Shown: piece after piece, positions 26,565 through 36,273 of the stretch
Position numbering within the stretch: position 1 is the first letter of the stretch
Layout: every line of letters starts with the position of its first letter
Assembly: GCF_013488225.1 (NCBI RefSeq)
Contig: NZ_CP041238.1
Coordinates: 1,203,501 to 1,267,500, forward strand
DNA length: 64,000 nt
Reading direction: 5' to 3'
DNA from: Sinorhizobium mexicanum
GTDB lineage: Bacteria; Pseudomonadota; Alphaproteobacteria; Rhizobiales; Rhizobiaceae
Notes under the pieces: generated by a model
The model's input: the letters and a program-made list of their open reading frames with translations, nothing else
What the model was told of the DNA's origin: nothing
The model's database searches: none
Translations under genes and position numbers: made by a program

Positions 26565-27308
26565 GTGGCAGAAAAGACAGAAACGAAGCAGAGCGGTCTC
26601 TGGGAGAATGTCAAGGTCATCATCCAGGCGCTGCTTTTGGCGGTCGTCATCCGAACAGTCTTCTTCCAGCCCTTTACGATCCCCTCGGGTTCGATGATTC
26701 CCACCCTGCTTGTCGGTGATTACATTTTCGTGAACAAGTTCGCCTACGGCTATTCGAAGTACTCGCTGCCCTTCTCGCCTGATCTTTTCAGCGGGCGAAT
26801 TTTCGCAAGCGAGCCGAAACGCGGCGATATCGTGGTCTTCCGCTTTCCGCCGAATCCCGACATCGACTACATCAAGCGTCTCGTCGGCCTTCCAGGTGAC
26901 CGGATCCAGGTGAGAAACAGCATTCTCTACGTCAACGACAAGCCTGTGGATCGTGTTCCGGCCGGCGCATTCCGCGCCGACGACCAGTACGATACCGGTG
27001 GCGATGTGCCGGTCTATCGCGAGACGATGGACAACGGCGTGTCCTATGACACGCTCGACCAGTTTCCGGATTCGCGCGGCGACAACACGCGTGAGTTCAT
27101 CGTCCCCGAAGGCCACTATTTCATGATGGGCGACAACCGCGACAATTCCGCCGACAGCCGCTTCGACGTCGGCTTCGTACCGGCGGAGAACCTGGTGGGC
27201 CGGGCCAGCCTGATCTTCTTCTCTCTCGGCAACGACACGTCGTTCCGCGAGGTCTGGAAGTGGCCGGCAAATCTGCGTTACGATCGACTGTTCAAGGTCG
27301 TCGAATGA
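26565..27308 (+). CDS. lepB: Signal peptidase I
   Basis: A 247-residue membrane protease that removes signal peptides of exported proteins. Visible: a single N-terminal transmembrane helix (VIIQALLLAVVIRTVFF), box B IPSGSMIPTLLVGD with the catalytic Ser, box D YIKRLVGLPGDR with the catalytic Lys, and box E GDNRDNSADSRF. The GTG at 26565 is chosen because AAGGAAG precedes it by about 7 bases; an ATG at 26547 is possible. It overlaps rnc by four bases. Confidence 0.94.
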   Translation: MAEKTETKQSGLWENVKVIIQALLLAVVIRTVFFQPFTIPSGSMIPTLLVGDYIFVNKFAYGYSKYSLPFSPDLFSGRIFASEPKRGDIVVFRFPPNPDIDYIKRLVGLPGDRIQVRNSILYVNDKPVDRVPAGAFRADDQYDTGGDVPVYRETMDNGVSYDTLDQFPDSRGDNTREFIVPEGHYFMMGDNRDNSADSRFDVGFVPAENLVGRASLIFFSLGNDTSFREVWKWPANLRYDRLFKVVE

Positions 27309-28024
27309 TGAAGGCCAGATCGCTGAGCGCGGAGGATCGGGCAAGACTCGAGGCCGTGATCGGTTATCAGTTCTCCGAGAAGGAACGCCTGGACCGGGCG
27401 CTGACGCATTCCAGTGCCCGCAACGCCAAGGGCAGCAACTATCAGCGTCTCGAATTCCTGGGGGACCGGGTCCTCGGTCTGTGCGTCGCCGAACTGCTGT
27501 TCCAGACCTTTCGCGACGCCAATGAGGGTGAACTCTCCGTCCGACTGAACCAACTCGTCAGCGCCGAAAGCTGCGCGAAAGTCGCCGACGATCTGTCGCT
27601 GCACGAGTTCATTCGCACCGGTTCGGACGTGAAGAAGATCACCGGCAAGCACATGATGAATGTGCGCGCCGATGTGGTAGAGTCGCTGATCGCGGCAATC
27701 TACCTCGATGGCGGTCTGGAGGCGGCGCGCCGCTTCGTGCTGCTCCACTGGACGGCGCGGGCGGCCAGTGCAGACGGAGCCCGTCGCGACGCGAAGACTG
27801 AATTGCAAGAATGGGCGCACGCCAAATTCGGTGTTGCGCCGAAATACAGGACGGATGATCGCTCCGGCCCCGATCACGACCCGCGCTTCACGGTGACGGT
27901 CGAGGTTGCGGGTCTGCAACCGGAGACGGGAACCGATCGCTCCAAGCGCGGCGCCGAACAGGTTGCAGCGACACGATTGCTGGAGCGTGAAGGGGTTTGG
28001 CAGCAGAAATCTGCCGGAATTTGA
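27305..28024 (+). CDS. rnc: Ribonuclease III
   Basis: A 239-residue dsRNA endonuclease for rRNA and regulatory RNA. The signature motif is RLEFLGDRVLGL (catalytic Glu and Asp), followed by LIAAIYLDGGLEAARRF with another Glu/Asp pair. The C-terminal dsRNA-binding domain starts near AKTELQEWAHAKFG. The start overlaps lepB (ATGATG at 27305; either codon may be used). Confidence 0.95.
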   Translation: MMKARSLSAEDRARLEAVIGYQFSEKERLDRALTHSSARNAKGSNYQRLEFLGDRVLGLCVAELLFQTFRDANEGELSVRLNQLVSAESCAKVADDLSLHEFIRTGSDVKKITGKHMMNVRADVVESLIAAIYLDGGLEAARRFVLLHWTARAASADGARRDAKTELQEWAHAKFGVAPKYRTDDRSGPDHDPRFTVTVEVAGLQPETGTDRSKRGAEQVAATRLLEREGVWQQKSAGI

Positions 28025-28032
28025 CGGAAGCT

Positions 28033-28962
28033 ATGACAAATATGGAACATGATACGGCCGCCGCCGGCGCGCCGACCCGCTCGGGTTTCGTGGCGCTGAT
28101 CGGCGCCACCAATGCCGGTAAATCGACGCTCGTCAATCGCCTCGTCGGTGCGAAGGTATCAATCGTCAGTCACAAGGTGCAGACGACGCGCGCCATCGTG
28201 CGCGGCATCGCGATCCATGACAACGCGCAGATTGTCTTTATGGATACGCCCGGTATCTTCAAGCCGCGGCGCCGGCTCGACCGCGCCATGGTGACGACCG
28301 CCTGGGGCGGTGCCAAGGATGCCGATCTGATCATGCTGCTGATCGACAGCGAGCGCGGGCTGAAGGGGGACGCCGAGGCGATCCTCGAAGGCCTGAAGGA
28401 AGTCCATCAGCCGAAGATCCTGGTGCTCAACAAGATCGATCAGGTTCGCCCGGAGGATTTGCTGAAGCTTGCCGCTGCGGCGAACGAGATGGTCAAGTTC
28501 GAGCGCACCTTCATGATCTCTGCGCTTTCCGGCTCCGGTTGCGACGACGTCATGGATTATCTTGCGAAGGCGCTGCCGGAGGGACCCTGGTACTACCCGG
28601 AGGATCAAATCTCGGATCTGCCGATGCGCCAGCTTGCTGCCGAGATCACCCGCGAGAAACTGTTCCTCCGCCTGCATCAGGAGCTCCCCTATGCCTCCCA
28701 CGTCGAAACGGAGAAATGGGAGGAGCGCAAGGACGGGTCCGTGCGCATCGAGCAGGTGATCTATGTCGAGCGCGAGAGCCAGAAGAAGATCGCGCTCGGC
28801 AAGGGCGGGGAGGCGATCAAGGCGATCTCGACCGCCGCGCGCAAGGAGATCTCGGAGATCCTCGAGCAACCCGTGCACCTTTTTCTGTTCGTAAAAGTGC
28901 GCGAGAACTGGGGCGACGATCCGGAGCGCTTCCGCGAAATGGGGCTCGAATTCCCACGGTGA
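28033..28962 (+). CDS. era: GTPase Era
   Basis: A 309-residue ribosome-assembly GTPase binding the 16S rRNA 3' end. G1 GATNAGKST, G3 DTPG, G4 NKID and the switch segment VQTTRAIVRGI are intact. The KH domain near the C-terminus has the GxxG loop in GKGGEAIKAI. It starts 8 bases after rnc. A second ATG at 28042 is a possible start. Here recO is not next; it lies 12 kb further on. Confidence 0.95.
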   Translation: MTNMEHDTAAAGAPTRSGFVALIGATNAGKSTLVNRLVGAKVSIVSHKVQTTRAIVRGIAIHDNAQIVFMDTPGIFKPRRRLDRAMVTTAWGGAKDADLIMLLIDSERGLKGDAEAILEGLKEVHQPKILVLNKIDQVRPEDLLKLAAAANEMVKFERTFMISALSGSGCDDVMDYLAKALPEGPWYYPEDQISDLPMRQLAAEITREKLFLRLHQELPYASHVETEKWEERKDGSVRIEQVIYVERESQKKIALGKGGEAIKAISTAARKEISEILEQPVHLFLFVKVRENWGDDPERFREMGLEFPR

Positions 28963-28970
28963 CTGCCGAT

Positions 28971-29012
28971 TACAGCGCCGCGCGTCTGATCTGACGCGCA
29001 AAGGACGCTGTA
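28971..29012. repeat. Palindromic intergenic repeat (RIME-like)
   Basis: TACAGCG and CGCTGTA form the outer arms; GCGCGTC and GACGCGC form the inner stem. It fills the gap between convergent era and the glycerophosphodiesterase gene and may stop transcription from both sides. Confidence 0.75.
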
Positions 29013-29031
29013 GCGCTTTGAGTTGCTGCGC

Positions 29032-30027
29032 CTATTCGCGGTTGGCTTGGTGGTTTGTTGCCGCCATCCGTTTACCGAGGAGCGGGGCGATCGTCTCGGC
29101 CCGGTTGGTCCAGACGTAGCCCGCGAAATTCTTGGGCACGAGCGTCAAGTCGTCGGCACTGTCGATGCCAGAGGTAAAATCTCCGCCGTAGCGTCCGAGA
29201 AGGATGACTTCGCTTCCGACACCTCTCATGCGCTCGGCAAAACGATCGGGCCAGCCCCAAAGGAACGGCGCGTAGTTGGCAGGCACGACGACAAGTGTGT
29301 CGCGGCATGCGTCCGGTACGATGCCGGTCCAGCCGTAGGCGGCATAGCGGCCGAGGCAGGCAAGCGTGGACTGCCTGTCATAGCCGCGCAACCCAGGAAC
29401 CAGCCGTAGGGTTTCCTGCGTCGGCGCACTGCCGCCATAGACGCCGAATACGGATTTCCGCCATTCGGGATGCGCGCGCAAAAGGACCGCCAGCGTCGCG
29501 CCTTCCGCCCGCCGGTCGCTCTTGAAATTGATGAGGAAACGACCGTGGGGAAGGGCGGTGAAGACTTCCGTCAGCGTCGGCATCTGACCTTGCGCGTGGC
29601 CGCGGAAGGGAAAGGTCTTGCCGCCGTCGGCCGTGTAGCCGTAGCCGATGTCGAGCGTCTTCAGCTTCGACATCGGCGTTTGTTCGGTCACGCCTGTCCC
29701 ATCCGTGCGGCAGTCGAGCGTCCAGTCGTGAAACACAGCAAATTCACGGTCCGGCGTTAGGTGAACATCGAGTTCCACGACCTCGGCGCCGCTGTCCATC
29801 GCCGCCTGCATGGAGGCGATCGTGTTTTCGAGATAGGCGTGGCGTGGCGGCTCGATCCGCTGGGCCGTGCACGTATCGTTTTCAATTCCGTCCGGTTCGA
29901 ACACCTGATGAACGCCGCGATGTGCAAGGATTTTTACCGTGCCAGAAGGCGGCGTTGCCAGCATGGATGTATTTAGGAACCAGAGGGCGGCAGCAATGGC
30001 AAACACCGCAACGATGAGCTTTTTCAT
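29032..30027 (-). CDS. Glycerophosphodiester phosphodiesterase family protein
   Basis: A 331-residue protein with an N-terminal signal anchor (KKLIVAVFAIAAALWFLN) and the GDPD fold. The catalytic start is ILAHRGVHQ, with the metal-binding ENTIASMQAAMDSGAEVVEL, then DVHLTPD and FAVFHDWTLDCRT. It would release sn-glycerol 3-phosphate from phospholipid headgroups in the periplasm. The ATG at 30027 starts the signal anchor; the frame stays open to 30129 but adds a basic tail. An imperfect HRG-to-HD spacing (extra insertion around DGIENDTCTAQ) suggests a divergent substrate. Confidence 0.85.
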   Translation of the reverse strand: MKKLIVAVFAIAAALWFLNTSMLATPPSGTVKILAHRGVHQVFEPDGIENDTCTAQRIEPPRHAYLENTIASMQAAMDSGAEVVELDVHLTPDREFAVFHDWTLDCRTDGTGVTEQTPMSKLKTLDIGYGYTADGGKTFPFRGHAQGQMPTLTEVFTALPHGRFLINFKSDRRAEGATLAVLLRAHPEWRKSVFGVYGGSAPTQETLRLVPGLRGYDRQSTLACLGRYAAYGWTGIVPDACRDTLVVVPANYAPFLWGWPDRFAERMRGVGSEVILLGRYGGDFTSGIDSADDLTLVPKNFAGYVWTNRAETIAPLLGKRMAATNHQANRE

Positions 30028-30186
30028 CGTGACTTCTCCTCTGGCGCCCGCTTCACCCGGCAATGTGGCCTGAGGATGATGCGAACGCAGGCGCATGGAT
30101 TGCGAACGATCTGTCACCTCCGCGCGCATTGACCGGAAATCAACCCTGTGGAACCTAAGCCATCGGTGCCGGTTTAGGCAACGCCC

Positions 30187-30292
30187 CTACAGCGCCGCGC
30201 GTCTTGTGAGACGCGCAAAGGACGCTGTAGCACTTTGAATTGCTGCATGTTTTCATCCTTAAATCGGCTACGATTTAAGAAAACATGCAGCA
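30187..30292. repeat. Two-module palindromic intergenic repeat ending at the ribosome binding site
   Basis: Module A (30187-30230): CTACAGCG/CGCTGTAG outer arms and GCGCGTCT/AGACGCGC inner stem. Module B (30241-30292): TGCTGCATGTTTTC pairs with GAAAACATGCAGCA, and CTTAAATCG with CGATTTAAG around GCTA. The 3' arm of module B touches the AGGAGG of the next gene. The same two-module order recurs at 36089-36180. Confidence 0.85.
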
Positions 30293-30303
30293 GGAGGACT
30301 CTC

Positions 30304-31302
30304 ATGCCACAGCTCGTCGATGGAAAATGGGTCAAGGGTGACGTCGCCGCGAGCGAGATGAAGGACGGTGCCTTCCATCGTGAACCGACTCGGTTCCACA
30401 GTTGGCTCACGCCCGACGGCCGGTCCGGTCCCGATGGGCAACCGGCATTGGCGGCTGAAAAAGGGCGCTACCGGCTCTTTGTCTCCTACGTGTGCCCCTG
30501 GGCTTCACGCACGATCGCCATGCGCAACCTCAAGGGCCTTGAAACCATTGTCGGTTTGACGATCGCCGAACCCGTCCTGGGTGAAGATGGTTGGACCTAT
30601 GATCAGCCTGTCAATGCGGGCGAGCGTGTCGGGGAGATAAGATATCATCATCAGCTCTACACGGCGAGCGATCCGCACTACACCGGGAAGGTCTCGGTGC
30701 CGGTGCTGTGGGACATGAAAGAAGGCCGCATCGTCAACAACGAATCGGCCGATATTGTTCGCATCCTCAATTCGGCATTCGACGATCTGACCGGTAATCG
30801 CCTGGATTTCTATCCCGCCGCCCTGCGTACGGAGATCGATCGTTGGAACGAGCCGATCTATGCCCGTGTCAACAATGGCGTCTACCGCGCCGGTTTCGCC
30901 AAGACGCAGGCAGCCTATGACGAGGCGGTCTTCGGCCTGTTCGACATGCTCGATGAACTCGAGCGGCATCTCGCTCAGAATCGATATCTTGCCGGCGCGT
31001 ATCTCACGGAGGCGGATATCCGCCTTTTCGTCACCTTGATCCGCTTCGACGCCGCCTATCACGGCGTCTTCAAGTGCAATATCCGCCGGATCGAGGACTA
31101 TCCGGCGCTTTCGAACTATCTGCGCGAAATCTATCAGTGGCAGGGTATCCGCGAGTCTGTGCGCATAGACCAGATCAAGCGAGGCTACTACGGCATCCGC
31201 CATGTCAATCCGAGTGGAATCGTTCCGGCCGGACCTTTGCTCGATTTCGACCGGCCGCATGATCGCAATCGCCTTCGCGGTCTCGGCGTGTTCGGAAGTT
31301 AG
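30304..31302 (+). CDS. Glutathionyl-hydroquinone reductase (Xi-class GST, YqjG/EcmB type)
   Basis: A 332-residue enzyme that removes glutathione from glutathionyl-hydroquinones. The catalytic Cys is in YVCPWASR (about residue 63); the following TIAMRNLKGLE and SVPVLWDMKEGRIVNNES are family landmarks, as is the C-terminal helical domain with AYLTEADIRLFVTLIRFD and YHGVFKCNIRRI. AGGAGG lies 6 bases before the ATG at 30304. Its leader is a long hairpin (see repeat 30187-30292), which may affect translation. Confidence 0.92.
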   Translation: MPQLVDGKWVKGDVAASEMKDGAFHREPTRFHSWLTPDGRSGPDGQPALAAEKGRYRLFVSYVCPWASRTIAMRNLKGLETIVGLTIAEPVLGEDGWTYDQPVNAGERVGEIRYHHQLYTASDPHYTGKVSVPVLWDMKEGRIVNNESADIVRILNSAFDDLTGNRLDFYPAALRTEIDRWNEPIYARVNNGVYRAGFAKTQAAYDEAVFGLFDMLDELERHLAQNRYLAGAYLTEADIRLFVTLIRFDAAYHGVFKCNIRRIEDYPALSNYLREIYQWQGIRESVRIDQIKRGYYGIRHVNPSGIVPAGPLLDFDRPHDRNRLRGLGVFGS

Positions 31303-31696
31303 AGCGGATGGGATGCCGAGGGCAGTCTGCACCCCACGCTCTCCCCGATAAGATAATCCGCTTTTCTGCGAATTTACTAAGGAAGCAGATCTTTGAGGGG
31401 CCACAAAGAACCCCATTGATAAACCGTGGAACGCCGCTAAGTTAATGGAAGTTCTGATGGATAGGAGCCCGGTGGGCTAGCCTGACGAAATTCCCGGTGC
31501 GCGGCGACCCTGCGGTGCCTGCCTGCCGGAACCCGTGGGCTGTAGCCAAGTCCGTTCTCGCTTTTCAGGATGCGCCCGGCGCCGTTTCTTGAAGCACGTG
31601 CCTGCGCGCATATCCTCCGAAAGCCGATCGAACCGCCCGAGCGTCTCCTGTGCGGAAGGACGATGTGTCCGTGTAGGTCTGATGCTGAGGTAGGAT
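31303..31696. other. 394-bp gene-free leader upstream of cfa
   Basis: No open frame with coding character. Contents: a GATAAGATAATCC stretch (31347-31359), a GCCCGGTGGGC hairpin (31467-31477) and GC-rich stems between 31490 and 31600. It is long enough for a promoter plus structured leader or a small RNA; I recognise no known RNA family. Confidence 0.4.
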
Positions 31697-32953
31697 ATGA
31701 ATTCGGCATTGTTGAACATGCTCCGCCGTCTTGTCCAAAAGGGCAAACTGACGGTGGTTTTCTCATCGGGCGAAGAGGTGGTTCTCGGGGATGGTACGGG
31801 GAAGCCCGCGACGATACGCATCACCGATGCTGAGGCTGAAAAAGCCATCGCGCGGGACCCCGGCCTCAAGTTCGGTGAAATGTATATGGACGGTCGCGTC
31901 CTCGTCGAGGAAGGCGATATTTTCGACGTGCTGTCCATTGCCAAGAGCAATGACCTCGAAAACGCCGCGAACTTCCGAAATTCGATCGTGGCGTTGCTGC
32001 ATGTGCTGCGTCAGCAACTCAAGAGCCGGCTCCCCGTTAACCGCAATCGCCACAATGTCGCGCACCACTACGATCTCGACGGGAAGCTCTTCAATCTCTT
32101 CCTCGATGAGGATTGGCAATATTCCTGCGCCTATTTCCATCCGCCCGGAATTTCGCTCGATGAGGCCCAGCGCGCCAAGAAGCGGCACATCGCGGCGAAG
32201 CTCTTGCTCGAGCCCGGCCAGAAGGTGCTCGAAGTCGGTTCCGGCTGGGGCGGCATGGCGATGTATCTCGCCGAATCGTCCGGCGTCGAAGTTACCGGCA
32301 TCACGCTGAGCGAGGAGCAACTGAAGGTTTCGCGTGAGCGCGCGACGCGACGCGGACTGGCCGACCGCGTGCGCTTCGAGCTGCAGGACTACCGTACGAT
32401 GGAGGGGCGCCAGTTCGACCGCATCGTTTCCGTCGGTATGTTCGAGCATGTAGGCATCGGCAACTACGGTAACTTTTTCCGCAAGATGAAAGAGCTGCTG
32501 AAACCCGAAGGGGTAATGCTGCTTCACTCCATCGGCCAGATCTACAAGCCCTGGGCCACCAATCCCTGGATCGAGAAATACATCTTCCCTGGCGGCTACA
32601 TCCCGGCTCTCTCTGAAGTGCTGCCGTCCGTCGAGAGCACCCGCTTGCTCGTCAAGGACATCGAAGTCCTGCCGATGCACTACGCCTGGACACTAAGGGC
32701 CTGGCGTGAGCGCTTCGTGGCGCGACGGGAGGAGGCGATCCGGCTCTACGACGAACGCTTCTTCCGGATGTGGGAGTTCTATCTCGCGGCCTCGGAAACC
32801 GCCTTTCTCTACGACAAGCACTTCGTCTTCCAGCTGCAACTTTCGCCATCGCTGGCATCGGTGCCGGTCTCGCGGGACTATATCGCTCAAAAGGAACGCG
32901 AACTGCTCGAATTCGAGAGAACCCGCCGGCGATTGGAACTGGTCGCCGTCTAA
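31697..32953 (+). CDS. cfa: Cyclopropane-fatty-acyl-phospholipid synthase
   Basis: A 418-residue enzyme that adds a methylene bridge from S-adenosylmethionine to unsaturated acyl chains of membrane phospholipids. Visible motifs: HHYDLDGKLFNLFLDEDWQY, SAM-binding VLEVGSGWGGMA, then GITLSEEQL and RIVSVGMFEHVG, and the C-terminal HYAWTLRAWRERF. Such enzymes work on the inner-membrane surface, and rhizobia often have two. Start at 31697 fits family length. A GC-rich hairpin follows the stop. Confidence 0.93.
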   Translation: MNSALLNMLRRLVQKGKLTVVFSSGEEVVLGDGTGKPATIRITDAEAEKAIARDPGLKFGEMYMDGRVLVEEGDIFDVLSIAKSNDLENAANFRNSIVALLHVLRQQLKSRLPVNRNRHNVAHHYDLDGKLFNLFLDEDWQYSCAYFHPPGISLDEAQRAKKRHIAAKLLLEPGQKVLEVGSGWGGMAMYLAESSGVEVTGITLSEEQLKVSRERATRRGLADRVRFELQDYRTMEGRQFDRIVSVGMFEHVGIGNYGNFFRKMKELLKPEGVMLLHSIGQIYKPWATNPWIEKYIFPGGYIPALSEVLPSVESTRLLVKDIEVLPMHYAWTLRAWRERFVARREEAIRLYDERFFRMWEFYLAASETAFLYDKHFVFQLQLSPSLASVPVSRDYIAQKERELLEFERTRRRLELVAV

Positions 32954-32961
32954 AGCCGGCA

Positions 32962-32990
32962 GGGGCGGCGCCCCCGCCGCCCCTTCTCCT
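32962..32990 (+). terminator. Candidate terminator after cfa
   Basis: GGGGCGGC (32962-32969) pairs with GCCGCCCC (32976-32983) around GCCCCC, followed by TTCTCCT. Strong stem, weak T-run. Confidence 0.6.
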
Positions 32991-33149
32991 CCAGGCTGGG
33001 AGAAGGGGGAGCAGCGCGTCTCCGGTGAACGAAGCGGCAGGCCTTCTCTGCCATCTTCTGTGGAGTTCGGCTAAGAGAGCTTCGGGCTTCACTTGGCCTT
33101 GATGGTCTGCGCCAGTATGGTCCGCTTGGAAACAGGAACGGAACGCAGA

Positions 33150-35453
33150 ATGACCGCAAAGCCCATCGCCGCCATCATCGCAAGCGAGATCAAGGCAACC
33201 CCCGCCCAAGTTGCCGCTGCCGTCGACCTGCTCGACGCGGGAGCGACGGTGCCTTTCATCGCCCGCTATCGCAAGGAGGTCACCGGCGGCCTCGACGACA
33301 CGCAGTTGCGCGTGCTCTCGGAGCGGCTCACCTATCTGCGTGAACTCGAGGCGCGCCGGAATTCCATCATCGAGTCTATCCGCGGGCAGGACAAGCTCAC
33401 CGACGAGCTGGCGCGCAAGATTGCCGGTGCGGTCACCAAGGCAGAGCTCGAAGACATCTATCTGCCCTACAAACCGAAGCGGCGAACCAAAGCCGAGATT
33501 GCCCGGGAGCGGGGGCTTGGACCACTGGCGGAGGCGATCCTGGCCGATCGGTCGGTTGCGCCGTCTGACCGCGCCGGAGCGTTTTTGACGGCCGATGTAA
33601 CGGACATCAAGGCGGCGCTCGACGGCGCACGCGACATTATCGCCGAAGGCATGACTGAAAATGCCGACCTTCTGGGGCGTCTGCGCAATTACATGAAGGA
33701 TGCGGCCTTCCTGCGCGCCCGGGTGGTCGACGGCAAGCAGGAAGCGGGTGCGAAATTCTCTGACTATTTCGATCATTCCGAACGCTGGGCGACGGCACCC
33801 GGCCATCGGGCGCTTGCGATGCTGCGCGGCTGGAACGAGGAGATCCTCTCGGTCGATATCGTCGTCGACCAGGACGACACGTCGCCGATGAAACCGGTCG
33901 AGCGCATGATTGCCGCTGCCTACAATGTCGGCGCGCAACTGCCTGGCGACAAGTGGCTCGCGGACGTGATCGGCTGGACCTGGCGCGTCAAGCTTTCCAT
34001 GTCGCTCTCGCTTGACTTGATGCGTGAGTTGCGCGAGCGGGCGGAAGAGGAAGCAATCCGAGTCTTCGCGCGCAATCTCAAGGACCTGCTGCTCGCCGCG
34101 CCCGCCGGGTCGCGCGCGACGATGGGGCTTGATCCGGGCATCCGCACCGGGGTCAAGGTCGCGGTTGTCGACGGCACCGGCAAGTTGCTCGACACGACGA
34201 CGGTCTATCCTTTTCCGCCGAAGAACGACATTCGCGGCACCCAGGCGGAACTCGCGTCGCTTATCCGCAAGCACAAGGTCGAACTGATTGCCATCGGCAA
34301 CGGCACCGGCAGCCGCGAGACCGAGAAGCTTGTGGCCGACATGCTCGCGCAGCTCCCGGCCCCGACACCCACAAAGGTCATCGTCTCCGAGGCAGGGGCA
34401 TCGGTCTATTCCGCGTCCGAGACGGCGGCGGCCGAATTTCCTACGCTCGACGTCTCGCTTCGCGGTGCCGTCTCGATTGCCCGGCGATTGCAGGATCCGC
34501 TCGCCGAGCTCGTCAAGATCGAGCCGAAATCGATTGGCGTTGGGCAATACCAGCATGATGTCGATCAGTCGAAGCTCAGCCGCTCGCTGGACGCGGTCGT
34601 CGAAGATGCGGTGAACGCCGTCGGCGTCGATCTCAACACCGCCTCGGCATCGTTGCTGGCGCGCGTCTCGGGACTCGGCAAATCCTCTGCAGAAGCGATC
34701 GTCGCGCATCGTGACACGACAGGACCCTTTTCCAGCCGTCAGCAACTTTTGAAGGTATCACGTCTCGGTGCGCGGACCTTCGAGCAATGCGCCGGCTTTC
34801 TGCGGATACCAAACGGAGCGGAGCCCCTCGACGCGTCCTCGGTGCACCCGGAGGCCTACGGGATCGCGAAAAAGATTGTCGCCGCTTGCGGTCGCGACGT
34901 CCGGTCGCTGATGGGCGACAGTGCTGCTTTGAAGAAACTCGATCCACGTGCCTTTGTCGACGAGCGTTTCGGCCTGCCGACGGTCAAGGATATTCTTGCC
35001 GAGCTGGAAAAGCCGGGCCGCGATCCGCGCCCGAGCTTCAAGACGGCGACCTTTACCGAGGGCGTCGATGACATCAAGGATCTGAAAGTCGGGATGCAAC
35101 TCGAGGGTACCGTGACGAATGTCGCTGCCTTCGGAGCATTCGTCGACATCGGCGTGCATCAGGATGGCCTCGTCCATGTGTCGCAACTGGCCGATCGCTT
35201 CGTCAAGGACCCGCATGAGGTCGTGAAGGCGGGCGATGTCGTGCAGGTGCGTGTCACCGAAGTCGATGTTGCGCGTAAGCGTATCGGTCTTACGATGCGC
35301 AAGGACGGCGGCGCGGAAAGGGGCCGTGAGGCGAGGGGACCGGCATCGAATAGTGGCGGCACCCGCAACGCAGCCGAGCGTCAGCCGCGATCGGAGGCGG
35401 CCGCTCAAGGCGCGCTTGGCGCCGCATTGATGGCGGCGATGAAACAAAAGTGA
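33150..35453 (+). CDS. tex: Tex-like RNA-binding transcription accessory protein
   Basis: A 767-residue protein with Tex architecture: N-terminal helical region ([17 protein letters not shown]), YqgF/RNase H-like domain ([17 protein letters not shown]), helix-hairpin-helix segment ([20 protein letters not shown], then [10 protein letters not shown]), and a C-terminal S1 domain ([20 protein letters not shown], then [18 protein letters not shown]). It binds single-stranded nucleic acid and takes part in transcript processing. The ATG at 33150 is preferred over the ATG at 33093. The last 40 residues form a low-complexity tail. Confidence 0.93.
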   Translation: MTAKPIAAIIASEIKATPAQVAAAVDLLDAGATVPFIARYRKEVTGGLDDTQLRVLSERLTYLRELEARRNSIIESIRGQDKLTDELARKIAGAVTKAELEDIYLPYKPKRRTKAEIARERGLGPLAEAILADRSVAPSDRAGAFLTADVTDIKAALDGARDIIAEGMTENADLLGRLRNYMKDAAFLRARVVDGKQEAGAKFSDYFDHSERWATAPGHRALAMLRGWNEEILSVDIVVDQDDTSPMKPVERMIAAAYNVGAQLPGDKWLADVIGWTWRVKLSMSLSLDLMRELRERAEEEAIRVFARNLKDLLLAAPAGSRATMGLDPGIRTGVKVAVVDGTGKLLDTTTVYPFPPKNDIRGTQAELASLIRKHKVELIAIGNGTGSRETEKLVADMLAQLPAPTPTKVIVSEAGASVYSASETAAAEFPTLDVSLRGAVSIARRLQDPLAELVKIEPKSIGVGQYQHDVDQSKLSRSLDAVVEDAVNAVGVDLNTASASLLARVSGLGKSSAEAIVAHRDTTGPFSSRQQLLKVSRLGARTFEQCAGFLRIPNGAEPLDASSVHPEAYGIAKKIVAACGRDVRSLMGDSAALKKLDPRAFVDERFGLPTVKDILAELEKPGRDPRPSFKTATFTEGVDDIKDLKVGMQLEGTVTNVAAFGAFVDIGVHQDGLVHVSQLADRFVKDPHEVVKAGDVVQVRVTEVDVARKRIGLTMRKDGGAERGREARGPASNSGGTRNAAERQPRSEAAAQGALGAALMAAMKQK

Positions 35454-35699
35454 TCGGCAAGGTGGAACGGCCGGTGCCAACCATCGTTTCTCCACCATCG
35501 ACTGTTGGCATGGCGGCTTTTCAGGTGAACGATCTATATATTAGTTAACTGAGATCTAGCCTGCTTTCCGCCATACTCCTCTCGTGGCGACACCGGTCTC
35601 GGGTCGCGAGCAGGTGTCGACCATAGAATGCCGGCCACGGCGGAACAGGTCAGCGGAAATCCTCTTCCGCCGGGAGCTCCCGGCGAAAGGAGGTGCCTG

Positions 35700-36014
35700 A
35701 TGGCAGGCAATGTGATCCGCGGCCTCACGAGAGCCATCATATTGGCTGCAGCAGTGACGGCACATCCTCATCCGGCGGACTCGCAGGCAATCGCGAATTG
35801 CGCCGAGCGGTCCCAGGTGATCGAATTCCTTGCGCAGAAATATGACGAGAAGCCTGCGGCGATCGGGTTGATCAACCCGCAGGCTGTCATGGAGGTCTTT
35901 GCGGCCGACAACGGCAGCTGGACCCTGATCGTCACGGACGTTTCGGGCCGAAGCTGCGTCATTCTCGCCGGAAAGAGCTGGGATCCGATGCCGCAGGTAG
36001 GTCCGAAGGCGTAA
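35700..36014 (+). CDS. Exported protein of unknown function (104 aa)
   Basis: A 104-residue protein with a signal peptide (GLTRAIILAAAVTAHPHPADS) and a short mature domain: CAERSQVIEFLAQKY, then an Asp/Gly-rich sheet with WTLIVTDVSGRSCVILAGKSW. Two cysteines (CAER and GRSC) could pair in the periplasm. A very strong AAAGGAGGT lies 5 bases before the ATG at 35700, which settles the start. No family name recognised; similar short exported proteins are common in rhizobia. Confidence 0.75.
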   Translation: MAGNVIRGLTRAIILAAAVTAHPHPADSQAIANCAERSQVIEFLAQKYDEKPAAIGLINPQAVMEVFAADNGSWTLIVTDVSGRSCVILAGKSWDPMPQVGPKA

Positions 36015-36088
36015 ACCCGGAAAGCTGGCCCCGACAGGCCTGCGCAGCGGCGTTACGCGACGGCATGTTGTACGCCGTCACATGAAAA

Positions 36089-36180
36089 GCGTTACAGCGC
36101 CGCCCGTCTGATCAGACGCGCGGCGCTGTAACGCTTTGAATTCGTAGAGGTTTTTAATCCTTAAATCGGCTACGCTTAAG
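36089..36180. repeat. Two-module palindromic repeat, near-perfect first module
   Basis: Module A (36089-36134) is a 46-bp inverted repeat centred on CGTCTGATCAGACG with only one mismatched pair. Module B is a degenerate copy of that at 30241-30292: CTTAAATCGGCTACG followed by CTTAAGGAAACATGCAG. Confidence 0.85.
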
Positions 36181-36220
36181 GAAACATGCAGTAGCTTCTA
36201 TTTCCGGAAGTTACCCTAGC

Positions 36221-36264
36221 GCATCGGCCCGAAAATCGGAATCGATTTTCGGAAAGCACGATGC
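36221..36264. repeat. Nested inverted repeat (GCATCG / CGAAAATC element)
   Basis: Outer arms GCATCG (36221-36226) and CGATGC (36259-36264), inner arms CGAAAATC (36230-36237) and GATTTTCG (36244-36251). A different palindrome type from its neighbours, wedged between two members of the main family. Confidence 0.7.
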
Positions 36265-36273
36265 GTAGATTCA

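Noticed and set aside
31441..31600. Possible RNase P RNA, tmRNA or 6S RNA in the cfa leader.
   Set aside because: None of the conserved core blocks of these RNAs could be found on either strand.
31437..31766. Minus-strand frame of 109 codons in the cfa leader.
   Set aside because: Low-complexity product, overlap with the cfa start, no ribosome binding site.
32652..34745. A 697-codon open frame on the minus strand opposite tex and the end of cfa.
   Set aside because: It is antisense to genes with clear motifs, its product is arginine-rich without domain features, and long antisense frames are expected at this GC content.
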